DNA of 14,684 bases from Candidatus Bathyarchaeum sp. (GCA_004376385.1 SOJY01000256.1:1-14684), one strand, 5' to 3'; positions 7,144 through 14,570 are shown, counted from the first letter of the stretch. Notes: generated from the sequence alone by a model not told the origin. A program made the numbers and translations.

Positions 7144-7167
7144 TTTGCACGTTTTGAGAAGTGCAAA
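7144..7167. repeat. Perfect 7-bp inverted repeat upstream of the membrane protein/aminomutase unit
   Basis: TTTGCAC (7144-7150) and GTGCAAA (7161-7167) flank a 10-base spacer. It lies 26 bases before a candidate TATA box and could be a dimeric regulator site or an RNA hairpin; the sequence does not separate these. Confidence 0.4.
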
Positions 7168-7192
7168 ATGGGATTGTTGTCTGTGCAGTATG

Positions 7193-7200
7193 TTTATAAA
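7193..7200 (+). promoter_or_regulatory. Candidate TATA box for the 7341-8976 unit
   Basis: TTTATAAA at 7193-7200 predicts transcription start near 7225 and a leader of about 115 bases, long for archaea. An A/T-rich alternative (ATAAAATTTAAG) lies near 7098. Confidence 0.3.
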
Positions 7201-7340
7201 TTCCCAGCAGAACGTATACATTATTGCCTTAATTGAGTATTTGTCGACCTCTGTAGTATGCGTAAACCTGCATTATGCCGTAAGTGCATACGAAAACGTT
7301 GACAGGTGCCATCAATTTAGCAGAACAGGATTAAACAAGT

Positions 7341-7865
7341 GTGAATGCTGTACGTGAGGAAATTAGATATAGTTTCCCTAAACTTGTGGCTAATGTAGCG
7401 ATTGCTCTGGTTTTTGCGGGTATGAGCTACCTTGTTCTATGGACACTAAACAGCACTAGTGCAGAAATCGCATTTTTGTTACCGATAGGGTTATTGCTTG
7501 CAGCTGGAATTTTTCTAATACGAACATTGTTTGATGTCTTAACAATTGTCGATAATGTAACGGGGCTATTTTTGAGACGTTTGGGCATAAAAGAGGGCTG
7601 GTCTAAACAGCGGATCTTCAATGACATTATCTACATAGTCGCCATCCTTTTGGTGGCTGCTACACTATTTCCTCTTTTTAGTAATCTATCAAATTTTGGA
7701 CCCTTGTTGCAGGAAATAACTACCTATGGTGCCTTGGGATTGATTCTCTTGTTCGTGTATGATATTGGACGAACCTTCTACAGAATTACCGAAGCAAAGG
7801 CTATCTCGGTTGCAAACCGAATTTCAAATTCAAGTAATGATGAGGAGAAAATAAATGGAAAATAG
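7341..7865 (+). CDS. Four-helix membrane protein, function unknown
   Basis: A 174-residue protein with four predicted membrane helices, at about 14-36, 42-63, 93-114 and 126-147. A basic loop (LRRLGIKEGWSKQR, about 78-91) lies between helices 2 and 3, and the tail is Asn/Glu/Lys-rich and soluble. Basic residues after helices 2 and 4 suggest both ends are cytoplasmic. The start is GTG at 7341, with AGGA about 10 bases upstream. Its last 11 bases overlap the start of the aminomutase-like gene, whose GAGGAG ribosome site lies inside this coding region, so the two are translationally coupled. I do not recognise the family; the coupling suggests a shared process, possibly transport or membrane sensing related to the enzyme's product. 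Confidence 0.75.
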   Translation: MNAVREEIRYSFPKLVANVAIALVFAGMSYLVLWTLNSTSAEIAFLLPIGLLLAAGIFLIRTLFDVLTIVDNVTGLFLRRLGIKEGWSKQRIFNDIIYIVAILLVAATLFPLFSNLSNFGPLLQEITTYGALGLILLFVYDIGRTFYRITEAKAISVANRISNSSNDEEKINGK

Positions 7866-8976
7866 TATTTGTACGATTGAACAACTCAAAAACTTCATTG
7901 ATTTATCACCCAAAGAAGAGAAAAAACTGAAACAAATCACCAACAAACATCCAATGTGTGTTACTCCATATTACCTGTCGCTGATAGACTGGGACGACCC
8001 TGATGATCCCATACGAAAGATGGCAATTCCATCACTGAATGAACTTAACCTTCAAGGCTCCTACGACACAAGCGGTGAAGCAGAGAACACCAAAATGTCC
8101 GGACTTCAGCACAAATACCATGAGACCGCCTTGATATTAGCCACAAACAAGTGTGCAACGTATTGCAGGCACTGCTTCAGAAAGAGGCTAGTTGGCTTGC
8201 AAACTAAGGAAATAATTGAGCGTTTAGAAGATGCCGCAGAGTACATAAAACAACACGAACACGTCAACAACGTTTTAGTCAGTGGTGGTGACCCCCTTGT
8301 GCTCGAAAACGGAATTATCGAACAGATTCTTTCGATTCTATCAGACATTCCGCAGATAAAGTTCATACGGTTTGGCAGCAGAGCGCCAGTAACCTTTCCA
8401 TCAAGGTTCGAAGACGATGAGCTGTTAAGTATACTCTCAAGGTATTCGCGTCCAGATCGACGGATATACGTTGTTACCCAGTTTAACCATTCAAATGAAA
8501 TAACTAAACAGTCCATTAAGGCTGTGGATAACCTGATAAAATCAGGCGTTATCGTGAACAATCAAGCAGTCTTGCTGAAAGGCGTTAATGACAATCCTAT
8601 GACGTTAGCTAATCTGCTGAACAGTCTGGTGAGTATTGGCGTTAATCCGTACTATATTTTCCAATGTAGACCTGTCAAGAGAGTTAAACACAATTTCCAA
8701 GTGCCACTCTGCAAGGGTATAGAAATTATCGAAAAAGCGAAGGAGCACTGTAACGGTCACAGTAAACGGTTCAAGTATATCATGTCGCACATAACCGGCA
8801 AGATAGAAATACTGGGCATATTCGACGATGAGATATACTTCAAGTATCATCAAGCAAAAAACAGGAAGAACCTAGGCAAAATCTTCAAAAGACCCGTTGA
8901 TGAAAGCGCTGGTTGGCTAGACGATTTCAAGTCAACTTCAGTGCGTGTGCTGGATGCTGCTCCCTATCTTTTGTAG
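7855..8976 (+). CDS. KamA-family radical SAM, PLP-dependent aminomutase-like enzyme
   Basis: A 373-residue member of the lysine 2,3-aminomutase family. It has the radical SAM cluster motif C100-ATY-C104-RH-C107 followed by FRKR (R109 sits where the carboxylate-binding arginine of the family lies), SGGDPL at 143-148, and a PLP-lysine candidate K316 in HITGKIEILG. In Clostridium lysine 2,3-aminomutase the substrate ammonium is held by D293 (QCDLSEG) and D330 (FVVDAPGGGGK). Here the matching segments read QCRPVKR (R272) and FKYIMSHITGK (I309), so lysine is unlikely as substrate. An Arg at the first site recalls the Lys of glutamate 2,3-aminomutase and hints at an acidic or otherwise different substrate. 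The beta-lysine acetyltransferase partner (AblB) is absent. GAGGAG lies 7 bases before the ATG. Confidence 0.85.
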   Translation: MENSICTIEQLKNFIDLSPKEEKKLKQITNKHPMCVTPYYLSLIDWDDPDDPIRKMAIPSLNELNLQGSYDTSGEAENTKMSGLQHKYHETALILATNKCATYCRHCFRKRLVGLQTKEIIERLEDAAEYIKQHEHVNNVLVSGGDPLVLENGIIEQILSILSDIPQIKFIRFGSRAPVTFPSRFEDDELLSILSRYSRPDRRIYVVTQFNHSNEITKQSIKAVDNLIKSGVIVNNQAVLLKGVNDNPMTLANLLNSLVSIGVNPYYIFQCRPVKRVKHNFQVPLCKGIEIIEKAKEHCNGHSKRFKYIMSHITGKIEILGIFDDEIYFKYHQAKNRKNLGKIFKRPVDESAGWLDDFKSTSVRVLDAAPYLL

Positions 8977-9308
8977 TATTCGTCTTCTGTAACAGGGTAT
9001 ATCTCCACTGCTTTTACTGGGTCCTCTATCACACGGGCTGTGTGCCGTGTTTTAGCGGGAACAAACAGACAGTCTTTCTTTTTCAGAATGAGTTTTTGGT
9101 CTTCAAACATGAATTCCATTTCCCCCTCCAGAACGACGACAAGATGTTCTACGGGGTGTGTATGGAACGGAATCTTCACGGCTTGGTTTTTCAGTTCAAA
9201 GTAGTTCATCGTCAACTCGTTTCCGTGGACAAGCCTCACAAGAACATCCTTGTATATTTCCTTAGATGATAACGAATCTAATTGGAAAGACAACATACAA
9301 CTCACCAT
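8964..9308 (-). CDS. Single-domain cupin protein
   Basis: A 114-residue cupin_2-type beta-barrel. Motif 1 is PFHTHPVEHLVVVLEGE (about 47-63), giving metal ligands H49, H51 and E54; motif 2 is VPAKTRHTARV (83-93) with H89. All four metal ligands of the typical cupin are present. Small stand-alone cupins act as isomerases, dioxygenases, lyases or ligand-binding regulators, and the substrate is not readable here. ATG 9308 is the longest start; an in-frame ATG four codons later is preceded by GGTGAG and may be used instead. TACATAAAC near 9340-9350 on this strand is a possible TATA box. The 3' end overlaps the end of the aminomutase-like gene by 13 bases, tail to tail. Confidence 0.85.
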   Translation of the reverse strand: MVSCMLSFQLDSLSSKEIYKDVLVRLVHGNELTMNYFELKNQAVKIPFHTHPVEHLVVVLEGEMEFMFEDQKLILKKKDCLFVPAKTRHTARVIEDPVKAVEIYPVTEDEYYKR

Positions 9309-9439
9309 AACAGTCTCTGATATGCTAGAAGGAAAGGAGCAAGTTTATGTACGTTGTGTCCTTGCGTGCATAGGTTCATTCTAAGTTCCATTATTTTGTT
9401 GTTGTTCTCTGCTATTTTTGTAGCTTATTTTTGGAAAGG

Positions 9440-9447
9440 TTTATCTT
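9440..9447 (+). promoter_or_regulatory. Candidate BRE/TATA of moaA
   Basis: GGAAAGG followed by TTTATCTT reads as a BRE plus TATA box. A start about 25 bases downstream (near 9470) would give a leader of roughly 30 bases. No Shine-Dalgarno sequence precedes the moaA start. Confidence 0.4.
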
Positions 9448-9501
9448 GCCTAAGTTATGTTTTCCCATACACAACGCATCTGCTGAGAAATGTGACCCTT
9501 G

Positions 9502-10437
9502 ATGATCTGCGACAATTATAAACGCCCAGTTCTCAACCTAAGAATTTCCGTTACCCAAAAATGCGACAAACATTGCCCCTACTGCCACAGGGAAGGCGAA
9601 AGAAACCCCACAACAGTAATGACAGTAGATGAGATCGTTCGCATAGTTCGGATAGCCATCAGCCTCGGAATCTCCCGAGTTAAACTAACCGGAGGAGAAC
9701 CCCTACTTCGCAAGGAAATCGTCGAGATCGTCCGGGGCATCACTGGAATCGAGGGCTTAACAGACTTATCCATGACCACTAATGGTACTCATCTGAAAGG
9801 CTTAGCTAAAGACCTGAAAAAAGCGGGATTAGATCGATTGAACATAAGCCTCCCCACCCTAGACCCCGACGTATACAACAATCTCATGGGAGGCGACCTA
9901 CAAGACGCCATTGAAGGAGTCAAAGCCGCGGTAGAAGCTGGATTACACCCTGTGAAACTGAATATGCTGGTGCTCAAAAACGTTAATGACTGCGAAATAG
10001 AAAAGATGATCCAGTTTGCGGCGCAGACGGGGACAATCTTGCAGATAATTGAACTGGAGCCGATTAACCTCAGCAAAACATACTACGAGCGTCACCATCT
10101 TGGCTTGGATGAGATCGCGCAGAATCTAGAGAAGTTGGCGTCGGAGACGAGAATCCGAAAGTATATGCAGAAACGGCGGGTTTACGTTTTGCCGAAAGTG
10201 AATGTTGAACTTATTCGTCCCATAGAAAACACCGAGTTTTGTGCCAACTGCACCCGCTTCCGCGTGACAAGCGACGGAAAACTAAAGCCATGCCTCATGA
10301 GAAAAGACAACCTAGTGGACATTCTTACGCTCCTCAGGAAAGGAGCCGATGACAAAAAACTGACAGAAATCTTCATCGAAGCAGTCAAAAAACGTGAACC
10401 ATACTGCAAAGCTGCTTCGTCTAAGACCAGCGTTTGA
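9502..10437 (+). CDS. moaA: GTP 3',8-cyclase MoaA
   Basis: Radical SAM enzyme converting GTP to 3',8-cyclo-GTP, the first step of molybdopterin (or tungstopterin) synthesis. Counting from a TTG at 9499, the N-terminal cluster is C22-DKH-C26-PY-C29, followed by KLTGGEPLLRKEI. The C-terminal cluster that binds GTP is C248-AN-C251-x13-C265 (FCANCTRFR ... LKPCLMR). Both clusters together distinguish MoaA from other radical SAM proteins. Length (311) is normal for archaeal forms. The tail ends AASSKTSV and lacks the terminal Gly-Gly of bacterial and human MoaA. I use the ATG at 9502 rather than the adjacent TTG 9499. No other moa, moe or mob gene is in the window, so it appears isolated from the rest of the pathway. 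Confidence 0.92.
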   Translation: MICDNYKRPVLNLRISVTQKCDKHCPYCHREGERNPTTVMTVDEIVRIVRIAISLGISRVKLTGGEPLLRKEIVEIVRGITGIEGLTDLSMTTNGTHLKGLAKDLKKAGLDRLNISLPTLDPDVYNNLMGGDLQDAIEGVKAAVEAGLHPVKLNMLVLKNVNDCEIEKMIQFAAQTGTILQIIELEPINLSKTYYERHHLGLDEIAQNLEKLASETRIRKYMQKRRVYVLPKVNVELIRPIENTEFCANCTRFRVTSDGKLKPCLMRKDNLVDILTLLRKGADDKKLTEIFIEAVKKREPYCKAASSKTSV

Positions 10438-10489
10438 TTGACTGCTTTTGTGTATTTTAAATCCGAAAACCTTAGAACTGATGGTTCCC

Positions 10490-10497
10490 TTTAAACA
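10490..10497 (+). promoter_or_regulatory. Candidate TATA box of the HtrA gene
   Basis: TTTAAACA here predicts transcription start near 10518, at the GTG/ATG starts of the gene, consistent with a leaderless message. A second candidate, TATTTTAAAT (10453-10462), would give a leader of about 40 bases. Confidence 0.3.
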
Positions 10498-10518
10498 GAA
10501 CCAATACGCGCCTGAAAC

Positions 10519-11706
10519 GTGGGAATGATAAATAATTTGATGCCCGAAGAACAGTCACCTTCAAGTTCCAACAAGTGGGCTTACGCCTTTGCAGCAATTC
10601 TCATCATCCTTATTGTTAACACTGGAGTATTCGCAGTAGCTTTCTTGAACCTTCAGAACCAACTGGAAACAATGGAGGCAAGTCTCACTGAGCAGAGCAG
10701 TGAAATTCAGGACCTGCAGAATCAACTTGAAATCTTTGATGCAATAGATCAGACTGGTTTGATGCCTTGGCCTACGATTTATAATCAAGTCAAAGATTCT
10801 GTTGTTCTCATCCAAACCAATCTTGGTTTAGGCTCCGGTTTCGTGTATGACGCGAAAGGTCACATCATAACTAACTATCATGTAATCGAAGGCGCCGAAA
10901 CCATACAGGTTTCATTTCTGGACGGAAACATATCCTCAGCTAGTGTAGTTGGCATGGACATCTACAGTGACATAGCCGTCATAAAAGTTGATCCGGAAGT
11001 TACAACTTTATATCCTGTGGTTCTCGGTAGCTCCTCTGAACTTGCTGTGGGTGTGCCTGTTGCGGCTATGGGTAGCCCTTTTGGTCTCAGTGACACTCTA
11101 ACTGTGGGTATTGTTTCTTCTTTGGAGAGAACGCTGACTGCCGCAGAAAATTATGTAATCATAGACGTAATCCAGATTGACGCAGCCGTAAACCCCGGAA
11201 ACTCTGGTGGTCCCTTGGTTAACATCTATGGTCAGGTTGTGGGCGTAAACACGGCTATAGAGTCGGAGACTGGCACCTTTACGGGTATTGGTTTTGCTGT
11301 TCCATCTGACACTGTTAAACGGGAAGTTGATGATTTAATAGCGACTGGTTCATATGCTCATCCTTGGTTAGGCGTCTCTGCACGGGACGTGAACATAGTT
11401 ATTGCAGATGCCATCGGTTTGGAGAAGCCTCAGGGAGTTCTTGTTGTGGATGTAACTGAGGGGAGTCCCGCAGACCAGGTGGGGCTAAGAGGCGGAGACC
11501 AGAATGTCACATTAGATGGGCAGGTGATTCCGATTGGTGGAGACGTGATTACAGGAATAGATGGTTTACCTATGAGAAGAATGGCTGATCTTGTGGTTTA
11601 CATGGAACGAAACACTAGTCCCGGAGATTCCGTGGTTTTTGAAATTATCAGAGACGGACAGGAACTTAGCTTAACTGTAACTTTGGGAGAGAGACCTCTA
11701 CCATAA
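10519..11706 (+). CDS. Membrane-anchored HtrA/DegP-type serine protease with one PDZ domain
   Basis: A 395-residue protein: short cytoplasmic start, one membrane helix (about 20-43), a short coiled coil (about 44-72, QNQLETMEASLTEQ and QDLQNQLE), a trypsin-like protease domain (about 85-275) and a single PDZ domain (about 280-391). The catalytic triad is complete: H121 in TNYHVIEG, D151 in YSDIAVIK and S229 in GNSGGPL. The PDZ carries LGVSA, SPADQVGLRGGD and GGDVITGIDGLPM. It should act outside the membrane on misfolded envelope proteins, with the coiled coil possibly assisting oligomerisation. Start choice is open: GTG 10519, ATG 10525 and ATG 10540 are all in frame, no strong ribosome site is seen, and the difference lies only in the cytoplasmic tip. 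Single-gene unit downstream of moaA. Confidence 0.9.
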   Translation: MGMINNLMPEEQSPSSSNKWAYAFAAILIILIVNTGVFAVAFLNLQNQLETMEASLTEQSSEIQDLQNQLEIFDAIDQTGLMPWPTIYNQVKDSVVLIQTNLGLGSGFVYDAKGHIITNYHVIEGAETIQVSFLDGNISSASVVGMDIYSDIAVIKVDPEVTTLYPVVLGSSSELAVGVPVAAMGSPFGLSDTLTVGIVSSLERTLTAAENYVIIDVIQIDAAVNPGNSGGPLVNIYGQVVGVNTAIESETGTFTGIGFAVPSDTVKREVDDLIATGSYAHPWLGVSARDVNIVIADAIGLEKPQGVLVVDVTEGSPADQVGLRGGDQNVTLDGQVIPIGGDVITGIDGLPMRRMADLVVYMERNTSPGDSVVFEIIRDGQELSLTVTLGERPLP

Positions 11707-11890
11707 AATTGTATTTGGTACGCCAAAAAAGAAAAACGATGTTAATACCAAAAAGTTGATTGCCGTCACGTGGCGAAATGTGAACCTAATCCCTACTTAT
11801 TGATAGTCTATTTTCTCTAGTCCATAACAAGTGGGCATAGAAACAGTCTGACAATTCTTCTACGTAATTGACTGAATGACATCATTTGTT

Positions 11891-12229
11891 TCAGAATATT
11901 TTTTGCTGATGTGTTTTGCCCTTTTTTAGGCATTGCGGGCACACGCATTGAAATGGAAGATTTTTGGTTGCACAAACGTCAGCATACTTGCAATCAGAAC
12001 ATGAAAAAACCTTACTGCACATCAAGCAATTTTGGAGGAACAATACTTCATCGTTTAGAATGCTGGAGATTGTGTCAATGAGCTCTTCGATTTTGTCGAA
12101 ACTGCTTATGCTGTAAGAACCTTTATCTCGGTTGTATTCCAGACCAAGCCTTAGTAGGCGACTAAATTTTCCTCTTTCAACATAAGGAAGTATGAACGAT
12201 TTTTTATCCAGAACTACCACTTTCATCAC
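11891..12229 (-). CDS. Eight-cysteine protein in the RFC operon, unknown function
   Basis: A 112-residue protein with two parts. The N-terminal half (about 1-62) is a cysteine-free alpha/beta segment (VVVLDKKSFILPYVERGKF ... FDKIEELIDTISSIL). The C-terminal half holds eight cysteines: C68-x2-C71-x5-C77-x2-C80-x5-C86-x8-C95-x-C97-x2-C100. That is enough for two zinc sites or for an iron-sulfur cluster plus a zinc site. It begins 4 bases after the rfcL stop (GTG 12229, or the adjacent ATG 12226 which I think likelier), so it is co-transcribed with the clamp loader. A role in replication or repair is an inference from position only. No family recognised. Confidence 0.75.
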   Translation of the reverse strand: MMKVVVLDKKSFILPYVERGKFSRLLRLGLEYNRDKGSYSISSFDKIEELIDTISSILNDEVLFLQNCLMCSKVFSCSDCKYADVCATKNLPFQCVCPQCLKKGKTHQQKIF

Positions 12230-12233
12230 CCAA

Positions 12234-13463
12234 CTAGACTTTATTCATTTTCGTGAGATACTCTACCTCATCAGGATTCAGTTTGAGCCAAGAAATTATT
12301 GGACTTGACTTTTGTTTCTCTAGAATAATCTTGACGAACGGAACAATATCTGTTTTAGCGGTAGTTCGTGAAACGTGACATTTTAGAGCTATTTTTGCGC
12401 AGATATTCTTCAATTTTGTCCTCTTGCCTTTTGTCCAAAAAAGCTTCATTATCCTTATCGGCGGGGATATGACTTCAAAAGGTTTAAACGATCTTGGGGA
12501 TACCGTCGCAGCCTCGGCAAGAAGATTGAAAAAGTACCTTAAAAGGCGCCAGTTTTCTGTTCCTACTCTGCCTCTGAAGACATCTGCCCTTGAAACCAGA
12601 TCATACGCTTGCGCCAAATCCGCTGAGTCAGGGTATCGAAGCGGGAGATTGTCACTAATTGAAAGCAGAAAATCGTCATAATTGACGCTTGAGCGGTTAA
12701 GAATCATTGCTGCATCTCTAACAGATTCCGCCGAAAACACTCCCATAAGCGTTTCATACATGCCAATAGCCTTGTTTCGGGAACTCAGAAACATGGTATC
12801 TTGGACTCTTAGAACAGGTATTCCTTCCGATATGCTCTGTAGATCATTTATTGCAGACCGCATGTCGCCTTGACTATTCTGAGCAATTCTCTCAAGAGCT
12901 TCAAATTCAGCTTCAACATTTTCCATAACACAAATTCTTCGCAACATAGTGATTATCAGAGGTATGCGTAATTGTTGAAACCTTATCATCTTGCAAACTT
13001 TTTTCAAAGGCCTAAGTTTTTTTATATCTGGATTGTTGGCAGCCATTACAACGGGAATAAGCGACTCTTTGACGATTTTTATTATGGCGCCTATGCCGCC
13101 TCTATCTTGTTGACCAAAAACGCCGTCAACCTCATCCAAGAATAGGATATTGCCTTTGGTTTCCGTAGAAAACGTGTCCAAGGCAACAAACGAAGTGGCT
13201 GGTTTGCCTACCTTGTTGATCGCTTTTTCTGTTCGTGTATCGCTTGCGTTCATTTCAATAATCGTAAAATTAAACTGGTTTGCGGCTGCGTTCACCAAAG
13301 CCGTTTTTCCTACTCCTGCTGGTCCATAAAGCAACACTGCTTTTTTTCGTCGGCGTTTGTTCTTTAACCAGTTGATGAACATAGTTTTTGCTTGCTCGTT
13401 GCCTATTACGTCTGCCATCTTTTTTGGGCGATACTTTTCAACCCATAAAAGATCTTTTTTCAA
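12234..13463 (-). CDS. rfcL: Replication factor C large subunit (clamp loader)
   Basis: AAA+ ATPase that, with four RfcS subunits, opens and loads the PCNA sliding clamp at primer ends. Walker A is GPAGVGKT (47-54), Walker B LFLDEVDG (107-114), and sensor-1 region MAANNP (140-145); the LWVEKYRP start is standard for RFC. The archaeal large subunit is usually about 470-500 residues and ends in a PCNA-interacting (PIP) motif. This one is 409 and ends YLTKMNKV, with no QxxLxxFF-like tail in view. The start is TTG 13463, with GGGG about 8 bases upstream, 13 bases after the rfcS stop. Middle gene of a three-gene operon. Confidence 0.92.
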   Translation of the reverse strand: MKKDLLWVEKYRPKKMADVIGNEQAKTMFINWLKNKRRRKKAVLLYGPAGVGKTALVNAAANQFNFTIIEMNASDTRTEKAINKVGKPATSFVALDTFSTETKGNILFLDEVDGVFGQQDRGGIGAIIKIVKESLIPVVMAANNPDIKKLRPLKKVCKMIRFQQLRIPLIITMLRRICVMENVEAEFEALERIAQNSQGDMRSAINDLQSISEGIPVLRVQDTMFLSSRNKAIGMYETLMGVFSAESVRDAAMILNRSSVNYDDFLLSISDNLPLRYPDSADLAQAYDLVSRADVFRGRVGTENWRLLRYFFNLLAEAATVSPRSFKPFEVISPPIRIMKLFWTKGKRTKLKNICAKIALKCHVSRTTAKTDIVPFVKIILEKQKSSPIISWLKLNPDEVEYLTKMNKV

Positions 13464-13476
13464 TTACTTTCCCCTT

Positions 13477-14454
13477 TTATTTCTCAAACTTTGAGAATTG
13501 AGCAAGTAATGCACTTAATTGAATGTCGCTATTTGCGCCTTGTGTAAGCCGATAATCATATTCTCCGATGATGTCTGTTAGTTCTGCCTTTTGGCTGTCG
13601 GATATGTGTGGGACTTTCAGTAGTTCTCTTTGCATCTGGCGGACTATTTCTGAGCCAGAAAAACCATATTGACCGATCAGATCATACATCATCTTTCTTG
13701 CTTCTATAAAGTTGCCACTTAATGCTTTGTTAAGCATTAACTGTACCTGTCTTGGGCTAGCTTCACCGAATACTTGAAGAACCGTTTGTTCATCTATGAC
13801 ACCTGTTTGATATGCGGCGGCGGTTTGTAATGCGTTTATTGCATGTCTGAGGTCTCCCTCAGAGTATTCCACAATTCTTTCTGCTGCTTCTTCTAGCAAT
13901 TGCAACTTTTCGTTCTGGGCGATTTTTTTGAGATGTTCTACCATGGCGTTCTTATCTAGTTTTGAGAAACGGAATATGGCACAACGACTTTGAATCGGTT
14001 CAATAATCTTGCTGGAATAATTGCATATTAGGATGAATCTGCTGGTTCGAGAGCTGGTTTCCATTATTCGTCTGAGTGCTGTTTGAGCAGCCCCCGTCAT
14101 TTGATCGCTTTCATCTAATATTATGAGCGAATAAGGTGCATCTCCAAAACCTGTTCTGCCATAACGCGAGAAATCTTTAATCCTGTCCCTTACTGTGTTG
14201 ATTCCTCTTTCATCAGATGCGTTGAGCTCCAACGTGAAGGACTTCCATTTATCTCCGAATAATTCACGTGCAATGCATATGGCAACCGTTGTTTTTCCGG
14301 TGCCAGGTATTCCCGCTAAAAGTAGATGTGGCATTGACTGTGGATTTTTAAGAAAAGCTTGCAGGCTCTCTATAACGTGGTTTAGGTCCACAACTTCGTT
14401 TAGGGTTTTTGGTCGATATTTTTCAACCCACATAACTTCATCATTAAGGTTCAT
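13477..14454 (-). CDS. rfcS: Replication factor C small subunit (clamp loader)
   Basis: AAA+ ATPase forming most of the archaeal clamp-loader ring. The 325-residue protein has MWVEKYRPKTL at the start, Walker A GIPGTGKT (48-55), Walker B LIILDESD (110-117, where DEAD is the usual text), sensor-1 CNYSSKI (144-150) and the SRC motif S156-R157-C158 that supplies the arginine finger. The second position of Walker A is Ile where Pro is usual, a mild change. Length is normal. ATG 14454 has GGAG about 10 bases upstream. First gene of the rfcS-rfcL-cysteine protein operon. Confidence 0.95.
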   Translation of the reverse strand: MNLNDEVMWVEKYRPKTLNEVVDLNHVIESLQAFLKNPQSMPHLLLAGIPGTGKTTVAICIARELFGDKWKSFTLELNASDERGINTVRDRIKDFSRYGRTGFGDAPYSLIILDESDQMTGAAQTALRRIMETSSRTSRFILICNYSSKIIEPIQSRCAIFRFSKLDKNAMVEHLKKIAQNEKLQLLEEAAERIVEYSEGDLRHAINALQTAAAYQTGVIDEQTVLQVFGEASPRQVQLMLNKALSGNFIEARKMMYDLIGQYGFSGSEIVRQMQRELLKVPHISDSQKAELTDIIGEYDYRLTQGANSDIQLSALLAQFSKFEK

Positions 14455-14542
14455 AACTAATGCTCCAGTGACCGTGTAACAAGTAACGTGTTAAGTTGCA
14501 CTAATTTGTTTTTCTATATGCTCTCATGATATTTACCAGTTT

Positions 14543-14552
14543 TTTATAAAAA
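14543..14552. promoter_or_regulatory. Symmetrical TATA box, possibly bidirectional
   Basis: TTTATAAAAA within a run of T then A reads as a TATA box on either strand. On the minus strand it would start rfcS transcription near 14515, about 60 bases before the ATG; a closer alternative, CATATAG near 14516-14522, would give a leader of about 35 bases. On the plus strand the predicted start falls near 14570, at the first base of the inverted repeat at 14571. Confidence 0.4.
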
Positions 14553-14570
14553 CATAAAATAGCCCACGAT

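Larger units (their letters stand above)
6932..7340. other. Intergenic island with hairpins, no clear gene
   Basis: A 409-base gap after the ftsZ remnant. Its left half is more GC-rich than its surroundings and holds tandem stem-loops: ACCGA/TCGGT at 7000-7014, and GGG/CCC around an AACT loop at 7017-7026. A 40-codon frame from TTG/GTG at 6979/6982 to TAA 7101 covers the same bases but resembles no family I know. Another perfect hairpin, TTTGCAC/GTGCAAA with a 10-base loop, lies at 7144-7167. The right half is AT-rich and carries the candidate promoter of the next gene. No tRNA, rRNA or insertion sequence is visible. Confidence 0.5.

Noticed and set aside
7000..7167. CRISPR or mobile-element repeats in the hairpin island
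   Set aside because: The stems differ from one another, there are no regularly spaced direct repeats, and no transposase or target duplication is visible.
7145..7357. 70-codon Cys-rich plus-strand frame before the membrane protein gene
   Set aside because: It spans the inverted repeat and candidate promoter, starts with TTG without a ribosome site, has no domain pattern and overlaps the next gene's start.
11707..11890. A gene or RNA between the HtrA gene and the cysteine-rich gene
   Set aside because: The 184 bases lie between convergent genes and show no long open frame, stable stem or clear T-tract terminator.
14477..14493. Small dyad TAACA-7-TGTTA just upstream of rfcS as an operator
   Set aside because: Five-base arms in AT-rich sequence are expected by chance; no second copy elsewhere in the window.
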